From contig JAFLDO010000037.1 in assembly GCA_017302455.1 (NCBI GenBank), forward strand, positions 1-48,438: a stretch of DNA of 48,438 bases. The letters run 5' to 3'. Positions 16,157 through 25,453 of this stretch are shown piece by piece (the first letter of the stretch is position 1; each line of letters begins with the position of its first letter). Below the pieces are notes generated by a model that was not told the origin of the DNA, made no database searches, and saw only the letters and a program-made list of their open reading frames with translations. The position numbers were made by a program, and so were the translations under genes. The stretch is from Accumulibacter sp. (GTDB taxonomy: Bacteria; Pseudomonadota; Gammaproteobacteria; Burkholderiales; Rhodocyclaceae).

Positions 16157-18223
16157 TCAGGCAAGACCGGCGGCGGCCAGCGCCATGTCGATCAGTTTGA
16201 TACCGATAAAGGGGGCGACCAGACCACCGAGGCCGTAGATCGCCAGGTTGCGACGCAGCAGGCTGGCGGCACCGACGGCGTGGTAGCGTATCCCCTTCAA
16301 GGCCAGGGGAATCAATGCGATGATGATAAGGGCATTGAATATGACCGCCGAGAGAATCGCCGAGGCTGGGCTGGCCAGTCCCATCACGTTGAGTGCCGAG
16401 AGCGCCGGGTAGGTGCTGACGAAGGCGGCCGGAACGATCGCGAAATACTTGGCGACGTCGTTGGCGACGCTGAAGGTGGTCAGCGCGCCGCGGGTCATCA
16501 GCATCTGCTTGCCGGTCTCGACGACTTCGATCAGCTTGGTCGGATTCGAGTCGAGGTCGACCATGTTGCCGGCTTCCTTGGCGGCCTGCGTGCCGGTGTT
16601 CATGGCCACGGCGACGTCGGCCTGGGCCAGTGCCGGGGCGTCATTGGTGCCGTCGCCGGTCATCGCCACCAGGCGGCCCTCGGCCTGGTACTGGCGGATC
16701 AGCGCCAGCTTGGCCTCCGGCGTCGCCTCGGCAAGAAAATCATCGACGCCCGCCTCGGCGGCGATCGCCGCCGCGGTCAGACGGTTGTCGCCGGTGATCA
16801 TCACCGTCTTGATTCCCATCTGCCGCAGTTCGCCGAAGCGTTCCTTGATACCGCCCTTGACGACGTCCTTCAATTCGACGACGCCGAGCACGCGCGTGCC
16901 GTCGGCAACGACCAGCGGCGTGCTGCCGCGTCGCGCCGCCGCCTCGACCGCTGTCAGCACCGACGCTGGCATGGCGCCGCCGATGGCCTCGACATGCTGG
17001 CGGATGGCGTCGGTCGCCCCCTTGCGAATCTGCCGGCCATGCACATCGACGCCGCTCATCCGGGTCTGCGCCGAGAAATGCACGAACTGCGCTGCGAGCG
17101 CGTGCACGTCGCGCTCGCGCAGGTTGAAGCGCTGCTTGGCGAGGACGACGATGCTGCGTCCTTCAGGCGTTTCGTCGGCGAGCGATGCCAGTTGCGCGGC
17201 GTCGGCGAGTTCGGCCTCGCTGACGCCCTCGGCGGGCAGAAAGGCGGCGGCCTGACGATTGCCGAGCGTGATCGTGCCGGTCTTGTCGAGCAGCAGCACG
17301 TCCACGTCACCGGCGGCTTCGACCGCGCGGCCTGAGGTGGCAATCACGTTGGCCTGCATCATGCGACTCATGCCGGCGACGCCGACAGCGGAAAGCAGTC
17401 CGGCAATGGTCGTCGGAATCAGACACACCAGCAGCGCGATGAGAACGGTGATGCTGACCGGCGAGCCCGACCCGGCCACCGTCACGCTGAACTGGGAGAA
17501 CGGCAGCAGCGTCGCGGTGACGCCGAGGAAGACGACAGTCAACGCCGCCAGCAGGATCGTCAACGCGATTTCGTTCGGCGTCTTCTGCCGCTTCGCCGTC
17601 TCGACCATGGTGATCATGCGGTCGACGAAAGTCTCGCCGGGATTGACGGTGACACGCACCACCAGCCAGTCGGAGAGCACGCGCGTGCCGCCGGTCACCG
17701 CCGAGAAGTCGCCGCCCGATTCGCGGATCACCGGCGCCGATTCGCCGGTGATCGCCGATTCGTCGACAGAAGCAACGCCTTCGATCACCTCGCCGTCGGC
17801 GGGGATGGTTTCGCCGACACTGACCAGCACGACGTTGCCGACGCGCAACTCGTCAGCGGCGACAGTTTGCCATTCGGCGTCCGCGCGCGGCGCCTGCAGC
17901 CGCTTTGCCCAGGTTTCCTTCTTCAGACCGCGCAAGGACGCCGCCTGAGCCTTGCTGCGCCCTTCGGCCAGGGCCTCGGCGAAGTTCGCGAAGAGCACGG
18001 TAAACCACAGCCACATCGCGACGCCGAGGATGAACGCGGTCGACTCCTGACCCGGACCGCTCAGGGCTGGGACCGCCGCCAGTGTCGTCAGGATCGAGCC
18101 GATGAAGACGACGAACATCACCGGATTGCGCCACTGCACGCGTGGGTCCAGCTTGCGAAACGAGTCGCCGATGGCCGGCTTGAGCAACGCCGGGTCGAAC
18201 AGGGAAAACGTCTTGCGTGTCAT
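16157..18223 (-). CDS. kdpB: Potassium-transporting P-type ATPase subunit B
   Basis: 688 residues, normal length. The actuator loop TGES lies at about residue 165 (ITGESAPV; in E. coli KdpB the Ser of this loop is an inhibitory phosphorylation site), the phosphorylation motif DKTGTIT at about 315, nucleotide-binding and hinge motifs with MITGDN and [20 protein letters not shown] further on. This is the catalytic, ATP-hydrolysing subunit of the inner-membrane KdpFABC K+ pump. It follows kdpA by 16 nt with an ATTCAC/GAGAATTTC-type leader and is clearly part of one transcript with kdpF, A and C. Confidence 0.97.
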   Translation of the reverse strand: MTRKTFSLFDPALLKPAIGDSFRKLDPRVQWRNPVMFVVFIGSILTTLAAVPALSGPGQESTAFILGVAMWLWFTVLFANFAEALAEGRSKAQAASLRGLKKETWAKRLQAPRADAEWQTVAADELRVGNVVLVSVGETIPADGEVIEGVASVDESAITGESAPVIRESGGDFSAVTGGTRVLSDWLVVRVTVNPGETFVDRMITMVETAKRQKTPNEIALTILLAALTVVFLGVTATLLPFSQFSVTVAGSGSPVSITVLIALLVCLIPTTIAGLLSAVGVAGMSRMMQANVIATSGRAVEAAGDVDVLLLDKTGTITLGNRQAAAFLPAEGVSEAELADAAQLASLADETPEGRSIVVLAKQRFNLRERDVHALAAQFVHFSAQTRMSGVDVHGRQIRKGATDAIRQHVEAIGGAMPASVLTAVEAAARRGSTPLVVADGTRVLGVVELKDVVKGGIKERFGELRQMGIKTVMITGDNRLTAAAIAAEAGVDDFLAEATPEAKLALIRQYQAEGRLVAMTGDGTNDAPALAQADVAVAMNTGTQAAKEAGNMVDLDSNPTKLIEVVETGKQMLMTRGALTTFSVANDVAKYFAIVPAAFVSTYPALSALNVMGLASPASAILSAVIFNALIIIALIPLALKGIRYHAVGAASLLRRNLAIYGLGGLVAPFIGIKLIDMALAAAGLA

Positions 18224-18239
18224 GAAATTCTCCAGCGAA

Positions 18240-20051
18240 TCAATGGGCGGACCACAGCACCAGATGCTCGATCAGCGGGCCGAGCGCCAGCGCCGGCACA
18301 TAGTTGAGCAGACCAACCAGCAACACCACACCGATCAGCAGCGTCACGAACAGCGGGCCGTGCGTCGGCAGCGTCCCGGCGGTCACGAAGATCCGCTTCT
18401 TGGCGGCCAGCGACCCGGCCATCGCCAGCACCGGCACGATCACGGCGAAACGGCCGAACCACATCGCCGTCGCCAGTAGTCCATTGTAGAAAGGCGTGTT
18501 GACCGACAGCCCGGCGAAGGCGCTGCCGTTGTTGTTGGCGGCCGACGACAAGGCGTAGAGGATTTCGGCAAAGCCGTGTGCACCCGGGTTGGCGATACCG
18601 GCGCGGCCGGCCTCGGTCATCACGGCAATGGCGGTGCCGACGAGGACCAGCAAGGGCGTGGCGAGGATGGCGATGGACGTCATCTTCATCTCGTGCGACT
18701 CGATCTTCTTGCCGAGGTATTCCGGCGTCCGTCCGATCATCAGGCCGGCGATGAATACCGCCAGCACGGCGAAGATCAGCATGCCGTAGAGGCCGGAACC
18801 GACACCGCCGAATACCACTTCGCCGAGTTGTATCATCACCAGTGGCACGGCGCCGCCGAGCGGCGTGAACGAGTCGTGCATCGAATTGACCGCACCGCAG
18901 GAGGCTGCCGTCGTGATCGTCGCGAAAAGCGCCGAATCGGCGATGCCGAAGCGCGTCTCCTTACCTTCCATGTTGCCGTCGGTCAATGCCGTGGTGCTCA
19001 CGCTCGTCGTCTCGCCGACCCCGACTTGCGCGAGCAGCGGATTGCCCTCTTGCTCGAAGCCGATGGCAGCGATCGCGAAGGTGACGAAGAGGAGCGCCAT
19101 CGCGGCAAGCAACGTCCAGCCCTGGCGTTCGTCGCCGACGATGCAGCCGAAGGCAATGCACAGCGCGCCGGGAATCAGGAAAATAGACAACATCTGCAGG
19201 AAGTTCACCAGCGGCGTCGGATTTTCAAAGGGATGAGACGAGTTGGCGTTGAAGAAGCCACCACCGTTGGTGCCGAGCATCTTGATCGCCTCCTGCGAGG
19301 CAACCGGACCCATCGGCAAGGTCTGCGTGGGTGTCGTGGCGGGCTCGGTGACGGCGTTGCCCTTGTCGTCTTTGAGCGGCTGGCCGTCGGTGTCGAGCCT
19401 GGGATTGTCGTATTTGGTGACCTCCAGCGTCGTCAACTCCTGGTAGGCGTCGAGGTTCTGGATCACGCCCTGGCTGGCCAGAAACAGCGCGAAAACCAGC
19501 GACAGCGGCAGCAGAATCCAGGTCGTGGCGCGAAACAGGTCCGCCCAGGCATTGCCGATGCCAGCATTCGAATGCCGCGCAAAGCCGCGAATCAGCGCAA
19601 TGGCGACGGCGATGCCGGTGGCGGCGGAAAGGAAGTTCTGCACCGTCAGGCCCAGCATCTGGACCAGGTAGCCCATCGTCGATTCGCCGCCATAGCCCTG
19701 CCAGTTGGTGTTGGTGACGAAGCTCACCGCCGTATTGAAGGCCGAATCGGGGCTGACATTGACCATGCCCTGCGGATTCAATGGCAGCCAGAGTTGCAGG
19801 CGCTGCAGGGAATAGACAGCGAGGAGGCCGAGGGCGTTGAACAAGAGCAGGGCCAACGCGTATTTCAGCCAGCCCATGTCTTCATCGCGCTGAAAGCCGC
19901 ACGCCCGGAACACCGCTACTTCGAAGCGGCTGACCAGGGTCGCGTGATTCTCCATCATCATCACCCTGGCGATATAGATTCCCAGCGGCCGGACCAGGAG
20001 CAGCAATGCGGCCATGAAAAGACCGAGCAACAACCAGGCATGGTTGTTCAT
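18240..20051 (-). CDS. kdpA: Potassium-transporting ATPase potassium-binding subunit A
   Basis: 603 residues, about ten membrane helices. The four selectivity-filter loops are present in order: [47 protein letters not shown] and [15 protein letters not shown]. This is the channel-like, K+-selecting subunit related to KtrB/TrkH. ATG at 20051 overlaps the kdpF stop as ATGA, so translation is coupled. Directly followed by kdpB. Confidence 0.97.
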   Translation of the reverse strand: MNNHAWLLLGLFMAALLLLVRPLGIYIARVMMMENHATLVSRFEVAVFRACGFQRDEDMGWLKYALALLLFNALGLLAVYSLQRLQLWLPLNPQGMVNVSPDSAFNTAVSFVTNTNWQGYGGESTMGYLVQMLGLTVQNFLSAATGIAVAIALIRGFARHSNAGIGNAWADLFRATTWILLPLSLVFALFLASQGVIQNLDAYQELTTLEVTKYDNPRLDTDGQPLKDDKGNAVTEPATTPTQTLPMGPVASQEAIKMLGTNGGGFFNANSSHPFENPTPLVNFLQMLSIFLIPGALCIAFGCIVGDERQGWTLLAAMALLFVTFAIAAIGFEQEGNPLLAQVGVGETTSVSTTALTDGNMEGKETRFGIADSALFATITTAASCGAVNSMHDSFTPLGGAVPLVMIQLGEVVFGGVGSGLYGMLIFAVLAVFIAGLMIGRTPEYLGKKIESHEMKMTSIAILATPLLVLVGTAIAVMTEAGRAGIANPGAHGFAEILYALSSAANNNGSAFAGLSVNTPFYNGLLATAMWFGRFAVIVPVLAMAGSLAAKKRIFVTAGTLPTHGPLFVTLLIGVVLLVGLLNYVPALALGPLIEHLVLWSAH

Positions 20052-20140
20052 GAAAAGTCCTCCGGAAAAAGCAGGGCCGCGATCAGGTAGACCAGCAGGC
20101 CAGCAGCGGCGAGGCCAGCGAGAATGGTGAGCAGGCTCAT
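20048..20140 (-). CDS. kdpF: KdpF small membrane subunit
   Basis: 30 residues ([20 protein letters not shown] then [10 protein letters not shown]), one membrane helix followed by the FPE-type end typical of KdpF. It stabilises the Kdp complex at the lipid interface. Its stop overlaps the kdpA ATG (ATGA) and its own ATG overlaps the stop of the micro-ORF upstream (ATGA), giving a chain of three coupled genes. Confidence 0.9.
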   Translation of the reverse strand: MSLLTILAGLAAAGLLVYLIAALLFPEDFS

Positions 20141-20232
20141 GCGCGGCCTCCTGTCAACCGCGCGCAGCCCTTGGCGAATGCCACGACAAGGCCGAACAGG
20201 GCGGCCAGCGCGGCAAGATAGACGACGTCCAT
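20137..20232 (-). CDS. 31-aa membrane micro-protein upstream of kdpF
   Basis: ATG at 20232 opens 31 codons ([20 protein letters not shown] then [11 protein letters not shown]): one membrane helix and a basic end. Its TGA overlaps the kdpF ATG. Small helical ORFs in this position are known in other proteobacterial kdp operons and are often annotated loosely as potassium-transport related. Function unknown; it could be an accessory subunit or serve translational coupling. Upstream GAAGGAACGCA gives a reasonable ribosome site. Confidence 0.65.
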   Translation of the reverse strand: MDVVYLAALAALFGLVVAFAKGCARLTGGRA

Positions 20233-20266
20233 TGCGTTCCTTCAATCAGGGGTTGTGACAAGAGGA

Positions 20267-20295
20267 ATGATAGGCAGCGGCATGTCAAGACAGTC
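20267..20295 (-). promoter_or_regulatory. Candidate kdp promoter
   Basis: On the minus strand, GACTGT (20295-20290) and TATCAT (20272-20267) are 17 nt apart, a weak -35 with a fair -10, as expected of an activator-dependent promoter. The start would be near 20260, about 28 nt before the first micro-ORF. Confidence 0.45.
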
Positions 20296-20314
20296 GAAAA
20301 GGCAGGGTGTCGTC

Positions 20315-20331
20315 TGTAAAGAAGCGATAAA
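20315..20331 (-). promoter_or_regulatory. KdpE box of the kdp operon
   Basis: Minus strand TTTATC, GCTTC, TTTACA: one mismatch to the E. coli KdpE site TTTATA-N5-TTTACA with exact spacing. With the transcript start inferred near 20260, the box covers about -55 to -71, the position reported for E. coli KdpE. This supports low-K+ induction of kdpFABC by KdpE. Confidence 0.75.
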
Positions 20332-20470
20332 GATCGCGCGCTGAGGACCATCGCCCGACCTCGACCCGTGCCCGGCCACCTGCATCCACGCCTGGACTTC
20401 GAGCGTATTCGGGAAGGGGCAGGGGCGCGCGGTGTGCGCCTGCCGCAAACCCAACCACTGGAGGTATCCC

Positions 20471-21280
20471 ATGACCCATACTGTTCCTTCGCGACTGCTG
20501 CCGCTCGTCCTGGCGGCTACACTGGCGGGCGCCGCACACGGCGCGACCATCCTGCAACCCGACGAGGCGGCGAGCGAGGATGTCTTTGTCTATGAATTCG
20601 GTGTTCCCGGCGCTTTCCGTATTGCTACCGCCGCGCGCGTCACCAATCTCGACAGCCAGACGCTCGGTGCGCTGGTGCCGGCACCTGCCGTTGCCTTCGG
20701 CAATTTTCTCGGCAGCAGCAATACCGAGCCGCTGATCGGTGCCCTGGGCGAGACGCGCGCACACGACACGCGCTCGCTCTTGCGCTTCGATCTCGGCTCG
20801 CTGGCCTTTACGCCCGGCCAGGTCGGCAAAGCGACGATCAACCTCTTTGCCTTGCCCGGCCTGCCGCCTTTCGACAATCCAACGGCGGCCCAGCCGGTCA
20901 CCACCGAGTTGCACCGCGTCACCGAGGCGTGGAGCGAGACGACGGTGACCTGGGAGACGCAGCCGGCGGTGGCCGGACCGTTCACGTCGGCGATGCAGGA
21001 CGGCGTGAACCAGTGGGTGTCGTTCGACGTTACCGCGCTGGTCAGGGACTGGCTCTCCGACCCAGGCACGAACTTCGGCATCGAACTGCTGCAGCCCGAC
21101 ATCATCACCGCGGCCTCGGGTCGGCCGATTGCCTCGCTGTACGCGTCTTCGGCAGCAGCGGACGCGGCGTTGCGTCCGTTCCTCGAAATCACGGCAGTGC
21201 CGGAACCGTCGACCCCGGCGCTTCTGTTGGGTAGCCTCGGTCTGGTCGGCTGGGTTTCACGGCGGCGGCCAGCGGCCTGA
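20471..21280 (+). CDS. PEP-CTERM-sorted secreted protein with DNRLRE/CBM96-like domain
   Basis: 269 residues. A signal peptide (MTHTVPSRLLPLVLAATLAG then AAHG) leads to a single beta-rich domain of the DNRLRE type: paired strands with DTRSLLRFDLGSL, AWSETTVTWETQPA and VSFDVTALVRDWLSDPGTNFGIELL. The C-terminus is a textbook PEP-CTERM signal: VPEPSTPALLLGSLGLVGW, then RRR. Exosortase would cleave it for cell-surface or extracellular display; no exosortase gene is in the window. Such proteins are tied to exopolysaccharide or biofilm matrix in environmental proteobacteria. GAGGTATCCC precedes the chosen ATG. It is divergent from the kdp operon, sharing a 239-nt intergenic region. Confidence 0.85.
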   Translation: MTHTVPSRLLPLVLAATLAGAAHGATILQPDEAASEDVFVYEFGVPGAFRIATAARVTNLDSQTLGALVPAPAVAFGNFLGSSNTEPLIGALGETRAHDTRSLLRFDLGSLAFTPGQVGKATINLFALPGLPPFDNPTAAQPVTTELHRVTEAWSETTVTWETQPAVAGPFTSAMQDGVNQWVSFDVTALVRDWLSDPGTNFGIELLQPDIITAASGRPIASLYASSAAADAALRPFLEITAVPEPSTPALLLGSLGLVGWVSRRRPAA

Positions 21281-21289
21281 GGCGGCGTG

Positions 21290-21309
21290 GCCCGGCGACG
21301 CTGCCGGGC
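21290..21309 (+). terminator. Weak hairpin after the PEP-CTERM gene
   Basis: GCCCGGC and GCCGGGC arms with a 6-nt loop just after the stop at 21280; no T-run. The remaining bases to 21439, between two converging genes, show nothing else. Confidence 0.35.
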
Positions 21310-21439
21310 TATGGGGCAGGCTGTGGCGCAGTCGGTGGCGCAGTCCGGGAGGCTTTCGGCCGGCCGGGGGCCTGACCGCCGATCTTGGCGCGGGGGGTCG
21401 GCGGAAGCGCCAGCCAAGTCTGGCGCCGATCTGCCGCGC

Positions 21440-22111
21440 CTACTTGGCTGCGCGCGTCCCCGTCAACGCCGTGAAAACGCCGAGGCCGATGAACGCGCCT
21501 CCTCCCAGCCAACGACCGCCACGGCGCAGGCCACGCGCACGAGCCAGCGCGGGCGCGACCGTACCCGCCGCCAACGCGTAGGCGCTGTCGGTGACCGCTG
21601 CGATGGCGACGAAGAGCACGCCGAGTGCCATGCCCTGCAGCGCGGGTGCTCCGTCCGGGCTAAGGAACTGCGGCAGGAAGGCGGCAAAAAAGATGGCCGT
21701 CTTGGGGTTGAGCAGAGCGACGACGAAGCCGTCGCGGAAAATGCGGCCAAGTGACGCGGCTGGCGGCACGGGGGCCGACAGTTCGGCCGGCGGCAGGCGC
21801 AGCATCTGCACGCCGAGATAGACGAGGTAGAGGGCGCCGGCGTACTTGACAACCGCGAAGGCGAGCGAGGAAACCGCGAACAAGGCCGCAAGACCGGTTG
21901 ACGCGGCCAGGGCGTTGCCCAGATTGCCGAGAGCGACGCCGGCAACGGATGTCAGCCCGGAACGACGGCCCTGGACGAGACTGCGGGTGACGATGTAGAG
22001 CACGCCCGGGCCAGGCGTCACCGCCAGCACCAGGCTCGCCAGCAGGAAGGCGGAGAAGAGCGGCCACGGCGGGAGGAGGGTGCTCAGGGTAACGCCGCCA
22101 GGCTCCGTCAC
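21440..22111 (-). CDS. LysE/RhtB-family amino acid exporter
   Basis: 223 residues with about six membrane helices. The family hallmark TPGPGVLYIVTRSLVQGRRSG follows the first helix, and FRDGFVVALLNPKTAIFFAAFLPQF (split here: RDGFVVALLNPKTAIFF) is the conserved second block. The frame has no ATG near the front; GTG at 22111 gives the normal length and lies 2 nt after the stop of the upstream membrane-protein gene, so the two are co-transcribed. LysE/RhtB proteins export amino acids such as Lys, Arg, homoserine or threonine; the substrate is not readable here. Confidence 0.88.
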   Translation of the reverse strand: MTEPGGVTLSTLLPPWPLFSAFLLASLVLAVTPGPGVLYIVTRSLVQGRRSGLTSVAGVALGNLGNALAASTGLAALFAVSSLAFAVVKYAGALYLVYLGVQMLRLPPAELSAPVPPAASLGRIFRDGFVVALLNPKTAIFFAAFLPQFLSPDGAPALQGMALGVLFVAIAAVTDSAYALAAGTVAPALARARGLRRGGRWLGGGAFIGLGVFTALTGTRAAK

Positions 22112-22112
22112 G

Positions 22113-22517
22113 TCAATGCCTGGCGTCTGCGCCGGCAGCAGCCGACCGGCGGCGATCGCGGCCGCTACGGTGATCGATGTTGCCGGTATGCGGGGTGAGG
22201 CCGCGCAGGAGCGCATTCGAGTGCCGCCGTTCATCGTCGCGCCGGTCCGCAAAGTGGGCGTAGCGGCATTGACAGCTCGCCACGGCGCAATTGGCGAGCG
22301 GCAGCGGCGGCGCCGCCGGCACCAGGAAGCGCCGGCCGGCAAGACTCCTGACGCCAGGGCAGGCCTCCTGGCCGGGTCGTATGGCCACGCAGCGATAGGG
22401 CTGTGGCGTCGTCGGGCCTGCGGTTGACAGCGTGCGCGTCTTGTCTCGCCGGCGCACCCACCACAGGCAGCCGACGAAGACAAGCAGAGCAGCGATCAAG
22501 AACGGTGAGATAGACAT
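22113..22517 (-). CDS. Conserved hypothetical membrane protein with a Cys-containing DRR motif
   Basis: 134 residues. One N-terminal membrane helix (MSISPFLIAALLVFVGCLWW) followed by RRRDK, then a low-complexity middle and a block PLANCAVASCQCRY followed by AHFADRRDDERR. The Cx4CxC(R)Y...DRR...RR block looks like a conserved small-domain signature found in proteobacterial hypothetical proteins; I do not know its function. The last 35 residues are probably less conserved. The start at 22517 is the ATG that begins the helix, with a CGGAGGATCAGGC leader. The gene ends 2 nt before lysE-like GTG. Confidence 0.6.
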   Translation of the reverse strand: MSISPFLIAALLVFVGCLWWVRRRDKTRTLSTAGPTTPQPYRCVAIRPGQEACPGVRSLAGRRFLVPAAPPLPLANCAVASCQCRYAHFADRRDDERRHSNALLRGLTPHTGNIDHRSGRDRRRSAAAGADARH

Positions 22518-22577
22518 TGCCTGATCCTCCGCGAAAGTGACCGACCGGGCGAGCGCCCGGCTAGGGCGGCAGCCTGA

Positions 22578-22615
22578 TTGCGGAGCGCGGCGGCGGGCTC
22601 CGCCGCGCTCCGCAA
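22578..22615 (-). terminator. Strong hairpin after the phn-type operon
   Basis: TTGCGGAGCGCGGCGG (22578-22593) pairs perfectly with 22600-22615 over 16 bp with a 6-nt loop, 30 nt after the phnC stop. A second hairpin (CCGGGCG-AG-CGCCCGG, 22545-22560) follows. Neither has a clear T-run, so this is a terminator-like or REP-like structure separating the importer operon from the next minus-strand genes. Confidence 0.6.
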
Positions 22616-22644
22616 ATTCACAATACACCATCGGCCAGGAGCCT

Positions 22645-23457
22645 TCAAGAAAGCGCCGCCAGCCTGGCCGGTGGGTCGATAGCCGCCGACGCCGGCCGCA
22701 GCGACGCCTCGTCGCCGGCTGCCGGCCGATACAGATCGACGAGCCGGCGCTCGTCGACTTGCGCTACCGGCAGGTCGAAGGCGATGCGTCCGAGTCGCAG
22801 GCCGATCACCCGGTCGGCCAGCAGCGGCAGCAGCGAGGGGTTGTGCACGACGCTGATCAGCGTCGCCTCGGCGGCCGCGGCGACCAGCAGTCGGCAGACC
22901 TCGGCTGCCGCCGCGGGGTCGAGCGCCGCCGTCGGCTCGTCGGCGAGGATCAGGCGCGGGCGCTGCAGCAACAGGCGGGCGATCGCCACCTTCTGCCGCT
23001 CGCCGCCGGACAGCCTGTCGGCGCGCGTGTCGGCGCGCGCCAGCAGGCCGACCGAATGCAGTGCTCCCGCCGCCCGGGTGAGCTCGTCGGCCGGGAAGCA
23101 GCGCAGCCAGCTACGCCAGCCACTGACGCGTCCGAGGCTGCCGATGAGCACGTTTTCCCGCGCCGACAAGCGTCCGACGAGATGCAGCCCCTGCATCACC
23201 TGGCCGACCTCGACGCGCAGTGCGCGCAGTTCGCGTGGTGGCAAGGGGCTGTCCATGCGCCGACCGAGCACTTCGAGCGCACCGCTCGCCGGCGGCAGGA
23301 AGCCGCTCAGGAGACGCAGCAGCGTGGACTTGCCCGCGCCGTTGGCGCCGATGATGGCCAGGCGCTCGCCGTGCACGACGGTAAGTCGATCGATGGCCAG
23401 CAGCGTCCTGCCCTGCGCCTGGCAGAGCAGCGAGTCGAGGGTGAGGCAGGGGCTCAC
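22645..23457 (-). CDS. phnC: Phosphonate/phosphite-type ABC importer, ATP-binding protein
   Basis: 270 residues. Walker [10 protein letters not shown] (about residue 38), Q-loop in [23 protein letters not shown] signature [17 protein letters not shown], Walker [14 protein letters not shown] and the switch His in SVVHNPSL. The Q-loop/VLIGSL pattern is that of PhnC. GTG at 23457 overlaps the phnE stop as GTGA. It has an extended C-terminal tail of about 30 residues. With the adjacent permease and binding protein it forms a full importer; the oxyanion (phosphonate, phosphite or phosphate) cannot be fixed from sequence. Confidence 0.88.
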   Translation of the reverse strand: MSPCLTLDSLLCQAQGRTLLAIDRLTVVHGERLAIIGANGAGKSTLLRLLSGFLPPASGALEVLGRRMDSPLPPRELRALRVEVGQVMQGLHLVGRLSARENVLIGSLGRVSGWRSWLRCFPADELTRAAGALHSVGLLARADTRADRLSGGERQKVAIARLLLQRPRLILADEPTAALDPAAAAEVCRLLVAAAAEATLISVVHNPSLLPLLADRVIGLRLGRIAFDLPVAQVDERRLVDLYRPAAGDEASLRPASAAIDPPARLAALS

Positions 23458-24350
23458 AGCAACGCTTCCCGGATCCGCCGGCTGGCCGCATCGAAGCCGG
23501 CGACCAGGACGACGATGACGATCAGCACCGTTGCCAGGCGACCCCACTGGAAGAGCGACGTCGCCTCGCTGATCAGCAGGCCAAGGCCGCCGGCGCCGAT
23601 GATGCCGAGGATCGTCGAGTCGCGGATGTTGAATTCCCAGACGTACAGGTGGCTGGAGACGAACTGCGGCAGTACCGAGGGCCAGACGGCGTTGAAGAAC
23701 ACCTGCACCGGCCCGGCGCCGACGCTGCGCACGGCGTCGATGGCGGCCATGTCGAGCGACTCGATGGCCTCGGCAAAGAGCTTCCCGTAGGTGCCCATCG
23801 AGTGCAGCGCGATCGCCAGGATGCCGGCGGTCGGCCCGAGGCCGACGATGCCGACCAGCACCAGCCCGAAGACCAAGGTGTGGATCGAGCGCGCCACGTC
23901 GAGGATCGTCTTGGCCGGCCAGGCGAGGGCGCGTGGCGCCGCGAGGTTGCGCGCGGTCAGTACCGACAGCGGCAAGGCCAGCAGGGCGCCGAGCAGCGAG
24001 CCCAGGGTGGCGATGCGCACCGTCGTCCACGTCGCCCGGCCGAGCCCGGCGAGGTAGGCGAGTTCGACTTCCTGCCGGTTCTCGACGCGCAGCAGGGTGC
24101 CGTCGTCGCTGCGGTATTCGAGATGTGGGTTGCCGAACCAGGCATCGAGAAAGCTCGGCCGGGCAAACTCGCCGGCGGTCTTGACGAGGTTGGCCAGCGG
24201 CTGGCGCCCGAGCGTCAGTTCGCCTTCGCTCGCCAGTGAGGCGAGGCAGGCGAGCACGAGCAGCGCATACGCCAGCGCCAGCGCGAGAAAGCCGATGCGG
24301 CCGGCGAAGCGATCGAGGAAACGACTTTCGAGCGTGCGCACCGTGATCAC
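23454..24350 (-). CDS. phnE: Phosphonate/phosphite-type ABC importer, permease
   Basis: 298 residues with an N-terminal helix, a periplasmic stretch (about 40-95), then the transporter core of about five helices. The coupling loop [22 protein letters not shown] and the EAA-like region [20 protein letters not shown], plus [14 protein letters not shown] near the end, identify the PhnE group. ATG at 24350 overlaps the phnD stop by 4 nt (ATGA). It is encoded between the binding protein and the ATPase, in the order D-E-C. Confidence 0.9.
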   Translation of the reverse strand: MITVRTLESRFLDRFAGRIGFLALALAYALLVLACLASLASEGELTLGRQPLANLVKTAGEFARPSFLDAWFGNPHLEYRSDDGTLLRVENRQEVELAYLAGLGRATWTTVRIATLGSLLGALLALPLSVLTARNLAAPRALAWPAKTILDVARSIHTLVFGLVLVGIVGLGPTAGILAIALHSMGTYGKLFAEAIESLDMAAIDAVRSVGAGPVQVFFNAVWPSVLPQFVSSHLYVWEFNIRDSTILGIIGAGGLGLLISEATSLFQWGRLATVLIVIVVLVAGFDAASRRIREALL

Positions 24351-25222
24351 TTCGCTTGCAGGCTGCCGGTGGCCAGCCCGGCATCGCGAATCGGCTTGTA
24401 GAAGGCGTTGTCGCGGCTCACGAAACCGGTGTAGTGGGGTGGCAGCAGGTTGGGCCGGCTCTTCAATACTTCGCCGACGTCGCTCAGTGCCGCCTGCAGG
24501 CGAGCCACGAAGGTCTTGTCGGCGGCCAGCGCCTTGCTGACGGCGACGGCGTCGTTCGGCAGCGGCGCCGACTGCCAGATGATCTTCGACTGATCGGCCT
24601 TGATCAGACCCTGCTCGATCATCGCATTGCGGTTGCGGTTGTAGTCGGCGCCGGCATCCAGCACACCCTGCGCCACCTGCGTCTCGATCGCCTGGTGCTT
24701 GGTATGCAGGACCTTGCTGAAGTAGGTCTGCGGGTCGATTCCCTGGCTCATGAAATAGTGCAGCGGGATCAGGTAGCCGGAGGTCGAGCCCTTGTCGCCG
24801 AACGCGAAAGTCCGGCCCTTGAGGTCGGCCAGCTTGCTGATGCCGGACTTCGGGTGGGTGACGATGATCGCAAAGTACTCGGGTTTGCCGTCGTAGAGAA
24901 TCGTCGCCACCACCTGAGCACCGGCCTGGTGATTGGCCAGCACGTAGCCCCAGGGCCCCATCAGGGCGACGTCGGTCTCGCCGTTGGCGAGCGACTTGGC
25001 AAGCCCTTCCCAGCTATCGACGGTGCGCAGTTCGACCGGCCGGTCGAGCCGTGCCGACAGATAATCCGCGAGCGGCCGGTAGGTGGCGTCGTTCTTGTCC
25101 TTGTCCGGCTGGAAGAGGCCGACCGCAAACTTGAGCGGCGGCTCGGCGGCGAAGGTAGCGAAGGTGGCGGCGGCGAGCACGGCGGTGGCAAGGAAGAGGA
25201 AAAAGCGCTTGAGTCGGTTCAT
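24347..25222 (-). CDS. phnD: Phosphonate/phosphite-type ABC importer, periplasmic binding protein
   Basis: 291 residues. Signal peptide (MNRLKRFFLFLATAVLAAAT then FATFAAE), then a PhnD-like fold: KFAVGLFQPDKDKNDATYRPL, MGPWGYVLAN, DLKGRTFAFGDKGSTSGYLIP and GADYNRNRN. The GSTSGYL loop normally grips the oxyanion. The frame extends to 25285, but ATG at 25222 begins the signal peptide. It is first of the three genes; no C-P lyase (phnGHIJKLM) or phosphite dehydrogenase gene is nearby, so the ligand remains open. Confidence 0.88.
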   Translation of the reverse strand: MNRLKRFFLFLATAVLAAATFATFAAEPPLKFAVGLFQPDKDKNDATYRPLADYLSARLDRPVELRTVDSWEGLAKSLANGETDVALMGPWGYVLANHQAGAQVVATILYDGKPEYFAIIVTHPKSGISKLADLKGRTFAFGDKGSTSGYLIPLHYFMSQGIDPQTYFSKVLHTKHQAIETQVAQGVLDAGADYNRNRNAMIEQGLIKADQSKIIWQSAPLPNDAVAVSKALAADKTFVARLQAALSDVGEVLKSRPNLLPPHYTGFVSRDNAFYKPIRDAGLATGSLQAK

Positions 25223-25371
25223 CAGGGTTCCTGTAGGGAGTTGGGACGTGCTGGTTCGCTTTCTGTCCGTGGTCTGCCTGGGCAAGATCCGGTGGCAGGC
25301 ACGCCGCCCGGACGGGCGCTCGCGGTGTCGGCGAGGGCAGCGCCGATACGCGGCACGAACGGTAGCAGATT

Positions 25372-25417
25372 GGCGTGCCTGGTGTTGAGTCGAAAAAGCG
25401 GCCGGAACCTTTCAGTC
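25372..25417 (+). repeat. 46-bp dispersed repeat, copy 1
   Basis: Matches 27294-27339 at 38 of 46 positions by eye, same strand; both begin GGCGTGCC and end TTCAGTC/GTCAGTC around a shared AGCGGCCGG core. Both are preceded by a GGCACG that could pair with the GGCGTGCC, so each could form a hairpin. It lies upstream of the CHAT-type relic. Confidence 0.6.
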
Positions 25418-25453
25418 ACTATGCCAGGAATGTCGTCGAGCCTCGCCGTGCCC

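Noticed and set aside
16010-17335. 441-aa plus-strand frame over kdpB/kdpC
   Set aside because: Antisense shadow; the P-type ATPase motifs are all on the other strand.
18576-20090. 504-aa plus-strand frame over kdpA
   Set aside because: Antisense to kdpA, rich in Arg, Gln and His, with no recognisable domain; kdpA is unmistakable.
22578-22615. Strong palindrome as an insertion-sequence end
   Set aside because: No transposase or second inverted end nearby; its place right after the importer operon fits a terminator-like hairpin better.
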